The position numbers were made by a program, and so were the translations under genes. From VXNE01 sp963668365 (GTDB lineage: Bacteria; Pseudomonadota; Gammaproteobacteria; Pseudomonadales; Azotimanducaceae), in the NCBI GenBank assembly GCA_963668365.1, contig OY764266.1, forward strand, positions 3,844,001 through 3,908,000: a DNA stretch of 64,000 nucleotides, read 5' to 3'. Under the pieces are notes generated by a model. That model did not search any database and was not told the origin of the DNA. It saw nothing but the letters and a program-made list of their open reading frames with translations. Of the stretch, positions 8,549 to 18,463 are shown one piece after another (the first letter of the stretch is position 1; each line of letters starts with the position of its first letter).

Positions 8549-10881
8549 TGGCCACCCACGATCGTCGCTGTCTGCGCCACGGGTCGCCCGGCGACGTCCA
8601 AGGCGACCGCCACCGCGGACGTCCCTTCCCGGTCCTCGTCTTCTACCAGCAAACTCGCGTTCCCGTTCGAGTCGACCTCGCGTGCCTCGCTCAAGGCGGT
8701 GGCGTGGTCGTTCACCTTGGTCCGCAACTCGATCCGCAGCCCGGAGCCATCCCCATCGACGCGCACCCGGCAACGCATTCCCGCCCAAGAGATCTCCTTG
8801 ATCGTAACGGGTCCGCCGTCTGCGGGGCTCGCCCCCACGGCAACCACCGGAATGATGCTCTCCTGCGGGCTCAGTCCGCCATGGGCGTACTCGTGTCCGG
8901 CCTTGAAGCACGCCGTCCCCGGAGCCAAGGCTACCCGTTCATCCCCGTTCCAGTACCAGGGGGTCGTTGGGACATCCACCGTCGAACCCCCTTTGATGGC
9001 CGCACAACGCGCCCACCGGCTCTCCGTCAGGTAGTGCGGGAGGTCCACCTTTGGCAGACCACCTGGCAACCACAGCCAGCCGTGGTCCGTTACGATGCGG
9101 AGCATTCGCCAGCCTGCTGCAAACAAGGATTGCACGCGCTCCAGGAGGAGTTCGACCTGCTCCTCGACCTGGCCAGCGAGCCGCCCCTTCAGATCATGAC
9201 CCAGCTTGTCGAGGTTGCCGTCCTCGGTCCAGCCGAGGCCCGCCGGGTCGCCGGTCTCGCCTGCAGACAGCACCTCGTAGCCGGCCGAGGCGAGCAGCTT
9301 GCGGAAGCGATCCGTTGTCAGTGGCTGCCCGCCGTCAGCCGTAACCGGCGAGAAACCGTCTCCCGGCGTCGTTCCGGCAATCGCACTGGTCACGGGGGAC
9401 ACGGCCGGCTTGGCGGTTGCTGTCACGCTGGGCAAGCCAGCCCACCGCCAGGATATGCTGGGTTCGAGACCCTCTTCGCGCATCCGGGCGACGAGACGCC
9501 GTGACACATCGAAACGCAAGCCGTCCGCGAACAGGATCACGCCTCCGGCGTCCACCGCGAGGTCCCCGGGTTCCGCGTTCTCGGCGCGGGGCATCTGCTC
9601 CATTTCCGCGAGCGATTGAAGGTGCCGGGCCGCACTCTCCAGCCAAGGCCGATAAACTGCGTCCAGGGCCTTGCTGACCGCGTCGAAGTCCGCGGCACTC
9701 TTGACAGCGGCGGCCGCGGCCAGCGCTGCATCGTCGATCTCGTAGCCGCCAGCCGTGTACTGGTCGGCCAGTTCCGCCAAGGACGCCCCGCCCAGCTTGT
9801 TCGATGCCGCCTCGGCTAGCCGGTAGAGGTGACGTAACGCCTGCGCAAGAGGGGCCTGATCCAGCTTCGCCCAGACCCAGTCGCGTCTTGGCCCATGAAT
9901 CTCCTCCAGTTTGCGTATCTCGGCGGTTGCGTCCGCGGGGGCTTTTGCACCAAGCGCTGCAAGACCTTTACGGAGTTCGCCCTCCTTCGCCTCGTTGTTC
10001 TGCGGCCACGACGACGACTGGTCTTCCAGAAGATCCGAGGGCTTCACCCTGCGAAGAGTATCTACGAGCTGCGGATAGGACGCCGGCGATTCCACGAACC
10101 GCGACCAGATTGCGTCCCAAGGCTCCAACCGCTTCCCGAGCCGTTCGGCGGCGACGAGTACCCCTTCCTTCTCCGGATCGAACCCCAGTTCTTCCCGACA
10201 CCTGGACCCGAAGGCCACCCATCGGCCCGGACTCCAGGGGGGCTTCGTGCCGGACGGGTCGTTCATCCACCGCAAAAGATCCCGCGGCAGGTCCTCCAAG
10301 AGGAGGCGGTCGAAGTCCTCCCGCTCCAAATGCCTGCCTCGGAGCCTGTGGATTGGGGTGTCCGCCAACTCGCCGAGGGCGCCCAGCATCGCCGCTCTGG
10401 TGGCGTCGTCTCGCGCCACGTCAAGGGCAAGCCCCCCGTCCGAAGAGACTAGGAAGGCCTCCACCGTCCAGTCCTTGCCATTCTTTTGCGTCCAGCACGT
10501 GCCTCTGTACTGCAGTTCCACCAAAGGCTTGAGGCTGCCGGGGCACTCTTCAACGGCGCGCAGTGCTTGCCGGCTCGCGCCGGGGAGGTACAGGATTGGT
10601 GTGACGTCCTCTGCGATTTCGACTTCCGGCAGGACTCGATCAATGGCGGTTCGAAGCCAGATCGCCGGTCCGGTGCGACTTTCCGGCTGATACTCGCCAT
10701 AGGTCAGCAGCTCGGGCACCAGTCGGCGAAGTTGCATGATGACCGGTTGCCACTGTGCGTCTTGATCCGGCCATAGCAGGACAGCGGGCCGCTCGGCATC
10801 GTTCGGATTGAACCGCGTCGCGCCGCGCAACGAGTCAACGAGTCTCTCGATGACCGTTGGTTCGATCATCCCTCCACTCAA
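8545..10881 (-). CDS. pglZ: BREX phosphatase-like protein PglZ, type B
   Basis: 778 residues. The alkaline-phosphatase-superfamily core shows F-A-D-G-L-R-F-D near residue 450 and T-D-H-G-W-L-W-L-P-G-G-L-P-K near 598, metal-site motifs characteristic of type-B PglZ. PglZ is essential in BREX and, with PglX, supports methylation and phage exclusion. The start chosen is a TTG at 10881 with GGAG about nine bases upstream; the ATG at 10869 has GGAGGG directly abutting it and is the alternative. It lies 13 bases after the AlbA-family gene and overlaps brxL. Confidence 0.92.
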   Translation of the reverse strand: MSGGMIEPTVIERLVDSLRGATRFNPNDAERPAVLLWPDQDAQWQPVIMQLRRLVPELLTYGEYQPESRTGPAIWLRTAIDRVLPEVEIAEDVTPILYLPGASRQALRAVEECPGSLKPLVELQYRGTCWTQKNGKDWTVEAFLVSSDGGLALDVARDDATRAAMLGALGELADTPIHRLRGRHLEREDFDRLLLEDLPRDLLRWMNDPSGTKPPWSPGRWVAFGSRCREELGFDPEKEGVLVAAERLGKRLEPWDAIWSRFVESPASYPQLVDTLRRVKPSDLLEDQSSSWPQNNEAKEGELRKGLAALGAKAPADATAEIRKLEEIHGPRRDWVWAKLDQAPLAQALRHLYRLAEAASNKLGGASLAELADQYTAGGYEIDDAALAAAAAVKSAADFDAVSKALDAVYRPWLESAARHLQSLAEMEQMPRAENAEPGDLAVDAGGVILFADGLRFDVSRRLVARMREEGLEPSISWRWAGLPSVTATAKPAVSPVTSAIAGTTPGDGFSPVTADGGQPLTTDRFRKLLASAGYEVLSAGETGDPAGLGWTEDGNLDKLGHDLKGRLAGQVEEQVELLLERVQSLFAAGWRMLRIVTDHGWLWLPGGLPKVDLPHYLTESRWARCAAIKGGSTVDVPTTPWYWNGDERVALAPGTACFKAGHEYAHGGLSPQESIIPVVAVGASPADGGPVTIKEISWAGMRCRVRVDGDGSGLRIELRTKVNDHATALSEAREVDSNGNASLLVEDEDREGTSAVAVALDVAGRPVAQTATIVGGQ

Positions 10882-10894
10882 GTCTCTTCTCCGC

Positions 10895-12157
10895 TCATGC
10901 GACCGGGGCGGCCGGGATCACCAGCAGGAGTTCCGACTCGTCGATCATGCGATAGACCGGATACTCTCCCGCAATGTCGGCGGTTCGAGAAAGAATGACG
11001 GGCACACCTTCGCCCCGCTTGTCCATGATGTGGGTGCGATGGCTTGAGAAATCGTCGCCTTCCATTGGGCAACGCGCCAACAAACTGGTGATGGCCTCGT
11101 TGCGCGCGACCTGCCTGTGAGGCAGGTGCTCCGGCGTCATGGTGTTTGCCAGCATGCCCGGCACATACAACTCGAGGCGGTTGTCGAACAGTCGAAGGCG
11201 TATCTTGCTGCCGTGCATCGAATAGTCGCGATGAGCCCCCGCGTTGGCCATGGCCTCGAACACAGCCAGCAGGTCGAACTGCGGCAGGTCCTCCCGTCCG
11301 CCTTCGAGCCCCTTACGCGCCCCGACCCGCATGTTCTTGCGCACGAATGCGCACGCGTCGAATATCTGGCGGTCTAGCGGCCCCGTGATGTCCTGTGCGT
11401 CACGCTGATAGGCCCGTTCGGCTTGCGGCACGACACTCTCTCCCTGGTATGCGACGGCCTGGATAAACGCGCAGGAAAGGAACTCGTCCGGTGCCTTGCA
11501 GGCCATCAGCACGCCTGCCACGGTCGGTCGCCACGTCTCGTCGTCGTCCTGCGCCGCCATGGCCAGCTTGCCGAGCATCTCTTCCGATCCGCCGGTGGTC
11601 AGCGGTGTCCTGAACCGATCCCACAGCTTCTCGTCCAGGTCAGCGAGGGTAGCATCGGGGACAGGCGTCTCGTCGAACCGGACCAATCGAGTCTGACTGC
11701 GCTGCTGCAACAGGCGCGCAAGATGATCCGGGGGAACCGGCCGCTTGGACGAGCCAACGCGGTGGAAGTAGCCCCCGGGGCTCTGGTGGACGAAAAGGCT
11801 CCGTGATACGTCCACGCGCACGATGGGTTGTGGGACTCCGGCGTTGTCGGGCAAGGTCATGCGCTCGATCAACGGCGCAGCGGGCGGTGTTACGGAGTCT
11901 TCGCACGCCTGCCGGACCAACGCCTCGACGGCGTCCAGCCGTTCGACAGGAATCCCCAGTACCTCCCGCGTGTTGTTATCCACTCCGAGGAGCAAGACGC
12001 CGCCACGCGTGTTGGCAAAGGCGGCGATTTCATCGGCAAGGTCGTTTTGCGTCGGCCCTCGAACCTTGCCACCGGCGAAACGCACTTCCTTAAGTTCCAG
12101 GAAACTGTCTTCGCCGAGCCGGACCTTCTCCAGTAGTTCGGTGCGCGTCGCGAACAT
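10895..12157 (-). CDS. AlbA_2/Schlafen-type putative DNA-binding protein with RecG-like C-terminal ATPase fold
   Basis: 420 residues. The N-terminal AlbA_2 domain has E-L-K-E-V and F-A-N-T-R-G-G-V-L-L-L-G-V-D around residues 20-55. The middle is linker-like, and a C-terminal GHKL-type module contains E-A-M-A-N-A-G-A-H-R-D-Y near residue 306. Such proteins are often annotated as RecG-like helicases or transcriptional regulators and recur beside restriction and BREX genes; some Schlafen-like proteins cleave or bind RNA. The ATG at 12157 starts one base after the TrlF stop. The embedded position suggests it works with, or guards, the BREX complex. Exact role unknown. Confidence 0.8.
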   Translation of the reverse strand: MFATRTELLEKVRLGEDSFLELKEVRFAGGKVRGPTQNDLADEIAAFANTRGGVLLLGVDNNTREVLGIPVERLDAVEALVRQACEDSVTPPAAPLIERMTLPDNAGVPQPIVRVDVSRSLFVHQSPGGYFHRVGSSKRPVPPDHLARLLQQRSQTRLVRFDETPVPDATLADLDEKLWDRFRTPLTTGGSEEMLGKLAMAAQDDDETWRPTVAGVLMACKAPDEFLSCAFIQAVAYQGESVVPQAERAYQRDAQDITGPLDRQIFDACAFVRKNMRVGARKGLEGGREDLPQFDLLAVFEAMANAGAHRDYSMHGSKIRLRLFDNRLELYVPGMLANTMTPEHLPHRQVARNEAITSLLARCPMEGDDFSSHRTHIMDKRGEGVPVILSRTADIAGEYPVYRMIDESELLLVIPAAPVA

Positions 12158-12158
12158 C

Positions 12159-14978
12159 TCAGACCTCGCGACCCAAGCGCGCCCAGCGTCGCGAGAACGC
12201 CTCGCGTCCACCTTCCATGACACGACACACTTCCTCGCGCACCGACTTTTGCTGCAACGCGCCTGCTTGCACGACCCGGCACTGGCCGTTCGTGAAGTCG
12301 AGCACATGCACCAACTCAGCATCGCCGTTAACGACGACATTGGGATTATGGGTCACGACAATGAGTTGCCGGCGCAGCTTATTTTCCCGGATCTGACGAA
12401 CAATCAGGTCGTAGATCAGATGGTTGTCCAGATCGTCCTCGGGTTGGTCAAGGACGAGCGGTTCATCGCCGAATGCGAGCAGGAACGCCAATAGGGCTGC
12501 GGAGCGTTGTCCTTGGGAGCCTTGTTTGATGGCGGTCCACGCCTGGCCGTCCCCAGCGCGACTGTATTCGATGCGCAGGTCGTCCTCTGGGAACCAGCAA
12601 AGAACGTGGTCTGCGAATCCGGGGCGTTCCAGTTTGCGCTCCAGATAGTTGCGGAAATGTCCTCCGAGCGTTGTGTCGCCGTCGACCAGCCGCTGCTTGA
12701 CCTTCGCCAACAAGTCCTCCTTGTCGTCGTCCTTGGAGTTCGCCAAATCGAACGCCAGACCGCCGTTCGGTTCTGCAGCGAGGTATCGCAGTATGTCTCG
12801 CTCGAAACGATCATCCTGGCACTCCAGAACTTCCCGCAAGCTGCGTTCCACGCTGCGTGCATCGAATCCGAACCCGACCACCTCCATCCGAACGAACCGG
12901 TTATCCCCCAGTGTCTCCTGAACGAACAACCGACGAGCTTCGGTGATGCGTTCGCGCGTTTTGAGGACGACGTTCCACTGCTCTCCGGTCGTCTCCTCCA
13001 GGCGGGACCGTTCCTCGGCCAAATCTGCTAGCGTCTTCAGTTCGCGTTCCAGGTGCTCTCGCTCCTGAAGGAGGCGCCCGAACGCCTGAGGATCAGAGAC
13101 GCCTTGACTGGCCAGCGTCTCCTGCAACGCCGAATAGTCCGTGTGCGCCTTTTCAGCGCGCCGACGCCACGCCGCGAGGCGATCGTCCTTCCCAAGGGCG
13201 CCCGCTTTGTCCGCCAGGTCTCCGGCAGCCTTGACCAGCGCACTACGCGCGGCTGCCAACGTCTCTTCGGCGTCACGCCGCCAGTCCAGCAAGTCCCGGT
13301 CCGTATCTGGCTCGAAGACACCGTCGGGCCAGTCGTCGAGCAACAAACCCCGCGCCAACGACTCGATGCGCTCGGGTGGCGATGCCAGTTGCTCGAGAGA
13401 CGTATCGAGTTCACGGCGTTGCCTTACTGCCCGCTGTTGCGCGTTCAAGATGTCGGCGTGCTGAGCCTCGGCAAGGACATCCAACTTCCGCCTGACTTCC
13501 TGGAGTTTCCGTTCTTCTTCCGATCGGCGCGACAAGCGCCCATCTAGCTCCCGCAGCCGTGCCCGTTGTGTGGCCCAGGTTCGCTTCGCGTCGTCAAGGT
13601 CACGATGAAGATGGTCGATTCCCGCTGCCTCGTCGATGATCCCAAGCAGCGCCTCGCGGCCCTCGCCCGCCATTGCCGCGATCTGGCCTTGGGAGAAAAG
13701 CCGGATTCGAAACCGGTCGGATGTTAGTGCCTGACTGACGGAAGCGCCCCAGTTGCCCTGTCCGTCCTGGTCCTCGACCGCGGAGCCAACGCCGTCCTGA
13801 CGCCAACGCAATCGGTGTTTCGCCGCCTCCCGGCTCAACTCGACACGAACCTCAGTGTTCTCGCGCAAGGCACCCTCGGCATCGCGGCTGGGTGCGGCGG
13901 TGGCGAAGCTGTCGAACCGGAGGCGGGGCTCTGCCTTTTCGCCCAGTCGTTGCAACTCTTCGCTTCGCCGATACGCTAATCGCAGGGCGTGAACGATGGT
14001 CGACTTTCCGGTGCCCCGCCCGCCAATCAGTGCGTTGTAGTAGGGGGAAAGGCGAACGCGTTGCGGGGACCCATTGCCCATGACGCGGGCCGACTCCACT
14101 TCGATCCCGGTGACGAAGTGGTTCGGCGTCTTGAACGGCTCGAACGGTCCTCCGTCGCTCCGGCGCACCGAAATGCCGTCACCATCCAGCAGAGCGAGTC
14201 GAAGGCCCTCTAGCGTGGGATCGGACATCTTGATCCAGGTGTACCGAGACCCCGGCGCACGATCCCTGTGAAAACTGTGGCAGTCGCTGCCGATCACTTT
14301 GGTCGTTCGATGCGATTCGTTCTCCACGCACGTCGGCATCGGTAACGATGTATCCACCCACTCGACGGCGAGCAGTTGATCCATGGCCATCACTTCACGC
14401 AGAGTGTTCGCATCCATCGCCGATTCGCGGGTGCCGGGCCTGACGCGGAGCAGTCCCTTCTCTTGATCCGCGTGGGCAGGAATGGGAATGCCGCCGGCAT
14501 CCAGCACCGCTTGAACCACTTGCGGCGGGCTCGCGTGAGTCACCGCGTCGCTCGCCCCCTTCGTGCCCCGGAAGTCCACCTTGCCCAACAGGGTGTCAAT
14601 GTCGCTGCTCGTTGCGTCGACGTCGAGGATGGCGAGCAGATGGAAACCACCGCTGACTGAGATCTCGACGCCAGGGAACAGGGTCAACTCGCGGAAACCC
14701 TCGGGCGGCGACCCATCCTCGGCCCGTTGCCCCATCGCGGCGTAGGCTTCCTTGAGCTTGTCAATCCAGTCGCCGCTGTTGTGATCGGTCACCACCACGC
14801 AGTCGATACCGGCGTCCATGAACCTGCGCAGCCAGACCTCTGGGGTCACCTCATGCTCAGTGCCCGCTGCCTCTCGCCATGCCTTGGTATCCACGGAAGC
14901 CGGCGTGTGCGTGTGGAAGTCGAACTTCCACCAGCGCGAGCCCGGGTACGGCCAATCGACTTGGTTTTCGCAAGTCAT
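12159..14978 (-). CDS. TrlF-family protein: PHP hydrolase domain fused to SMC-like ATPase
   Basis: 939 residues. The PHP phosphoesterase motifs are F-H-T-H-T (21-25), V-T-D-H-N (63-67), P-A-H-A-D (167-171) and G-S-D-C-H-S (230-235), so the metal site looks complete. Walker A G-G-R-G-T-G-K-S-T is at 319-327. A long Glu/Arg/Leu-rich coiled coil spans about 450-690, and the ABC-type Walker B L-D-Q-P-E-D-D-L-D lies near 838-846, followed by V-V-T-H-N-P. This is an SMC/Rad50-like nucleotide-gated hydrolase, plausibly a nuclease. It overlaps pglX (ATGA) and is followed after one base by the AlbA gene, so the three are co-translated. Confidence 0.87.
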   Translation of the reverse strand: MTCENQVDWPYPGSRWWKFDFHTHTPASVDTKAWREAAGTEHEVTPEVWLRRFMDAGIDCVVVTDHNSGDWIDKLKEAYAAMGQRAEDGSPPEGFRELTLFPGVEISVSGGFHLLAILDVDATSSDIDTLLGKVDFRGTKGASDAVTHASPPQVVQAVLDAGGIPIPAHADQEKGLLRVRPGTRESAMDANTLREVMAMDQLLAVEWVDTSLPMPTCVENESHRTTKVIGSDCHSFHRDRAPGSRYTWIKMSDPTLEGLRLALLDGDGISVRRSDGGPFEPFKTPNHFVTGIEVESARVMGNGSPQRVRLSPYYNALIGGRGTGKSTIVHALRLAYRRSEELQRLGEKAEPRLRFDSFATAAPSRDAEGALRENTEVRVELSREAAKHRLRWRQDGVGSAVEDQDGQGNWGASVSQALTSDRFRIRLFSQGQIAAMAGEGREALLGIIDEAAGIDHLHRDLDDAKRTWATQRARLRELDGRLSRRSEEERKLQEVRRKLDVLAEAQHADILNAQQRAVRQRRELDTSLEQLASPPERIESLARGLLLDDWPDGVFEPDTDRDLLDWRRDAEETLAAARSALVKAAGDLADKAGALGKDDRLAAWRRRAEKAHTDYSALQETLASQGVSDPQAFGRLLQEREHLERELKTLADLAEERSRLEETTGEQWNVVLKTRERITEARRLFVQETLGDNRFVRMEVVGFGFDARSVERSLREVLECQDDRFERDILRYLAAEPNGGLAFDLANSKDDDKEDLLAKVKQRLVDGDTTLGGHFRNYLERKLERPGFADHVLCWFPEDDLRIEYSRAGDGQAWTAIKQGSQGQRSAALLAFLLAFGDEPLVLDQPEDDLDNHLIYDLIVRQIRENKLRRQLIVVTHNPNVVVNGDAELVHVLDFTNGQCRVVQAGALQQKSVREEVCRVMEGGREAFSRRWARLGREV

Positions 14979-17900
14979 CGCTGCGCCTCGTCGCGCGCCG
15001 CACGCTTCTCGGCGTTGCTGAAGTGCAGGTCATTGACGCGGTCGCCCGTAAAGCGGCCGTCCGTCCAGAACCAAGGGAAGTCGGACCCATCCCGCAGCGG
15101 CTCCTTCCCGCGATCCTTGCGCCAATGGACGTTCGGTTTGGAACGCAAGATGCCCGCACCCTTCCTACCGCCTGGGATGTCGTCCGCCAGGAATGGCCTG
15201 ATGTTGAGCCGGACACCGTCGTTCAGGTCGGGATTCCACCCGATGGCCTGTTCGCCCAGAGGCTTCCATCGGACGAAGAGGTCGAACGGCGGCTCCCCCT
15301 CGATGATCGCGGCCAGGCGTTTCTGCAATTCAAGCGCTGCCGCGAGACGATCATCGCTCCCGGCCTCTCCGCGCGCCACACCATCGCGTTGCCGTGCGAT
15401 CCAGTCGCCTAGGTAGCTGTACGCGAGCGACTCCAGCAACTGACGTCCCGCGCCGCCGCCCTCCGCGAGCCGGTGGTAGTTCACAAGCGCGTGGAAGCCG
15501 TCGCGCTTGCGTCCGTCCCACACATGCCAGATGAAGGGCCTATGGTGGAAGAGTTTGCAGTGCTCATCGAAGAATCGATTACGCAGCCAATCATCAAGCG
15601 TGATGCCGCGCTCCCCGTCTAGCAGCCTAGCTGGGATGCCCTCGGTCCAATTCTCAGCGTAGGACTCCCGTATCAAGTCAAGGAGTCTCTCACTCGCAGG
15701 CCGCTCGCCACGAACGGAGGGTATGCAGACGACGCCATCCTCGTCTTCGAACTGGTCGAGGGTCGAGCAACGCGTCGCCCACTCGCGTTGCTCTTCAGCG
15801 AGTTCTATATCCGGATCCCGCTCCGCGGGCCAGCGGTAGCCGAGGAGTCGGGCAACCGCCACCTGAAGAACAGTCCCGTCGGTGCGAAGCGACCCTTCGA
15901 CCGTTCGCTTGGGGGCGTTATCCCAGACAACAGATCCGCAAGGGTGGCCGTGGAATATCCACTGCGTGGGGTCGTCCGAGTAGGGCCGGGGCAAGCCGCT
16001 CGGATAGCACGCCTTGCCCGCCCTTGTCCACCGCTCTACATCAAACGGTACTTTGACCAATGTCGCGTTGGTGACGTTCAACTTTTGGTCGATACTACGC
16101 ACCGCCTCACCGTACTCGGACGACGAACAGAAGCACCAAATGGGCACAAGGTCACGTTCACTCTCGGGTACGATGACCGCCACGTTCTGATGCAGGCGCG
16201 TGCCACAGAACAGGTATGGGACCAGCACACGCATACGATGAATGCACACTCCCGGTCGGCCCAGCGCTTTCGACCCCTTTTTTGCCATCGAGCCAGTGTT
16301 TCGGATAAGCGGGCCTCCGCCATCTTCCCAACGGACCAATCCGATCAATCCGCTGTAAATCGCACCAGACTCATCCGGTGTGTTCTGCAGGTACTCCCAC
16401 ACCCTTGGGTCTCGCTCCGGCACTTGCCAGAAAGGCCCGCAATATCTTGGGTCATCGCCGGTTTGTAGTCCTACCAGAGAATCCGTGCGCTCCGCCAAGA
16501 GAGGCATGTCCGACGGCTCAGACAGCAGGATCCGCGCATCCGGATTCCCTAGCTGTCCTAGCTGATCAACCCTTGCCACCGAGCCCGTCTGCAGGACATT
16601 TGCCTTTGCTGGCACACTACGGGCGTCGCTTGCATCAATGCCACAGATGGCAGCCCCATCTACCGGCCTGCCACAGCCGAGAGTCAGGAGGATCACGTTC
16701 ACGACTTCCCCGCTGATGGTCTCGAAGGCACCGGGGCCAAGGCGTCCCAGCAACCTCCAGACAAATTCCTTTAGGAGCCCTTGCCTCTGCACCTTGTACG
16801 TCGTGAGGAAGAGCCAGTTCTGCGGCGCAACAACCTGTACGACGCCGCCATTGGTCCCGAGTTCTAGACAACGTTCGAGGAAAACGTTCGCGAGATCGCC
16901 CTTTGCCCGGCCGTACCGCTTCTCGCAGAAGCTCCGCAGCCTTTCCGCCTGCTTCCCACGAGCCAAATATGGGACGTTTGTAGCCACCAGATGAAACCGT
17001 CCCGTCAGCAATTCGGCCGCTTTCGCTATGCCAAGGGCGGCGATTACCGTTTCCTCGCGTTCCGCGTCCCAGGTATGCCGCTCAAGCGCTCGTTCCAACA
17101 GGGGCCGCAATTGATCGAAACCCGCCGTCAGCATGTCATCCGGCACCGAACGCCGCGGATCTAACAGGCTGCCCAGCGTCGGCGCATCCCGAAACGCGTC
17201 GTGCAGCGCAGCCATGCCCGCCTCGACCTTCGAATCGCCCTCCGCCAAGCTAATCCAATCCTCTTTACTCGCCGCCACCGGCTGGCCGCACCAGCCGAGG
17301 TTGAGCCTCGGCAGATTCCGATAGCCTCCAGCGCCCGGATAGCGCCATGCCTCCAGCGCCAAGGCGAACGCCGCAATGGCCACGCAGCGCTGGTCTATTT
17401 CGAGGCCGTGGAGATTCTCGCGCAAAACCGCATCCACCGCCGCCGAGGCGTCGAGCCCCTCCAACGCGATTCGCATCGGCACCAGCATCAGGAGGGCGGC
17501 GACCAGGAAGTGCCCCGAGCCACAGCATGGATCGAGAAGCCGGAACTCCGCGAGGTCGTCCGGCCAGCCGTCGAGTGTCCCGGCTGCGGGCGTGCCCTCG
17601 TCGGCGTGGCGCAGGTAAGTAAGGTCTGCCGGGCACGTCTTGTCGGGAAGCCGGCTCTCCCACCATGCCCCTAGCGAGTTGTGCAACAGGAACTGCACCA
17701 TGTAAGGCTCGGTGAAGAGCTGCGTGACCGCGGGCAGCTCGTCCGCCCCGATCTTCGTCTCCGAGCGGTTGACCTCATCCTTCTTCTTCGCCTGCCAGAA
17801 CTGGTACACCCAGCCAAGGGCATCGCTCGCTGCAAAGATCTCGGTCGGGAGCCCTTCGACCAGTTCTTCGAGCCGCACGCGGTGCTCCCGCGCAAGCCGC

Positions 17901-18358
17901 ACGCCGAACACCGGGTGGTCCGGCCGGAACACCTGCGGCAGCATCCGCTGGGCGAAACGCGAAGCCAAGGTCCAGCGATCCGTTCCCTCGCCCTTCGCAA
18001 GTTCCTCGCACTCGTCGAGCGTAACGGGCACTGCCAACTCGGACTCGATCAGCAGGTGGTTCTCGGCCAGGGAACGGGCGAACAGCATGGCGTGCCAATG
18101 CTCGTAGGCGCACTCGTGCGTGAGGTGGTCAATCCCATGCGCGCCGGACCGTCCGTCCATCGTGTCGCCCAGGTGCCGCGCATGCGCCCGAAGCCGTCGG
18201 CGCAGCGCGCGCTGCTCATCCGACATGTGCTCGAACGGGTCGCGTCCATCGACCGCAAGGGCTTCTAGGGCCACCCTTGCGCCCATTTCCGCCACCTCGC
18301 GCGCGTTGACAATCGCGCGTTCGAGTTGCCGACGGTGCTCTGCGGAAAGTGTGTTCAT
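14975..18358 (-). CDS. pglX: BREX adenine-specific DNA methyltransferase PglX, second copy
   Basis: 1,127 residues. SAM-binding motif I D-P-C-C-G-S-G-H-F at 276-284; catalytic motif IV reads N-V-P-Y at 461-464 instead of the usual N-P-P-Y. The C-terminal half, expected to hold target recognition, differs from the sister gene at 19540-22860 through the middle and becomes similar again at the end (F-I-W-H-V-W-D-G-R; D-L-N-D-G-V-R-L-N-I-R-P-F). PglX modifies host sites so that BREX spares self DNA. A 105-base gap upstream could hold a separate promoter. Codons 35-398 are nucleotide-identical to the sister gene. Confidence 0.9.
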   Translation of the reverse strand: MNTLSAEHRRQLERAIVNAREVAEMGARVALEALAVDGRDPFEHMSDEQRALRRRLRAHARHLGDTMDGRSGAHGIDHLTHECAYEHWHAMLFARSLAENHLLIESELAVPVTLDECEELAKGEGTDRWTLASRFAQRMLPQVFRPDHPVFGVRLAREHRVRLEELVEGLPTEIFAASDALGWVYQFWQAKKKDEVNRSETKIGADELPAVTQLFTEPYMVQFLLHNSLGAWWESRLPDKTCPADLTYLRHADEGTPAAGTLDGWPDDLAEFRLLDPCCGSGHFLVAALLMLVPMRIALEGLDASAAVDAVLRENLHGLEIDQRCVAIAAFALALEAWRYPGAGGYRNLPRLNLGWCGQPVAASKEDWISLAEGDSKVEAGMAALHDAFRDAPTLGSLLDPRRSVPDDMLTAGFDQLRPLLERALERHTWDAEREETVIAALGIAKAAELLTGRFHLVATNVPYLARGKQAERLRSFCEKRYGRAKGDLANVFLERCLELGTNGGVVQVVAPQNWLFLTTYKVQRQGLLKEFVWRLLGRLGPGAFETISGEVVNVILLTLGCGRPVDGAAICGIDASDARSVPAKANVLQTGSVARVDQLGQLGNPDARILLSEPSDMPLLAERTDSLVGLQTGDDPRYCGPFWQVPERDPRVWEYLQNTPDESGAIYSGLIGLVRWEDGGGPLIRNTGSMAKKGSKALGRPGVCIHRMRVLVPYLFCGTRLHQNVAVIVPESERDLVPIWCFCSSSEYGEAVRSIDQKLNVTNATLVKVPFDVERWTRAGKACYPSGLPRPYSDDPTQWIFHGHPCGSVVWDNAPKRTVEGSLRTDGTVLQVAVARLLGYRWPAERDPDIELAEEQREWATRCSTLDQFEDEDGVVCIPSVRGERPASERLLDLIRESYAENWTEGIPARLLDGERGITLDDWLRNRFFDEHCKLFHHRPFIWHVWDGRKRDGFHALVNYHRLAEGGGAGRQLLESLAYSYLGDWIARQRDGVARGEAGSDDRLAAALELQKRLAAIIEGEPPFDLFVRWKPLGEQAIGWNPDLNDGVRLNIRPFLADDIPGGRKGAGILRSKPNVHWRKDRGKEPLRDGSDFPWFWTDGRFTGDRVNDLHFSNAEKRAARDEAQR
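17165..18256 (-). repeat. 1,092-bp identical tract, copy in second pglX
   Basis: Matches 21667-22758 at a constant offset of 4,502 bp with no difference found on inspection, while sequence on both sides diverges at once (first mismatches at 17164 and 18257). It covers codons 35-398 including SAM motif I. The sharp edges point to recent gene conversion or duplication. Confidence 0.92.
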
Positions 18359-18463
18359 GCCGTCCCAGGCTCACTTTTGCTGAGGCTTTGGTGACATATC
18401 GTCGCGCTGTGCACGGGTATAGTCGGAAGTTCGGTGGATAGTTGGTGCCGTGCCGCCATCGGG

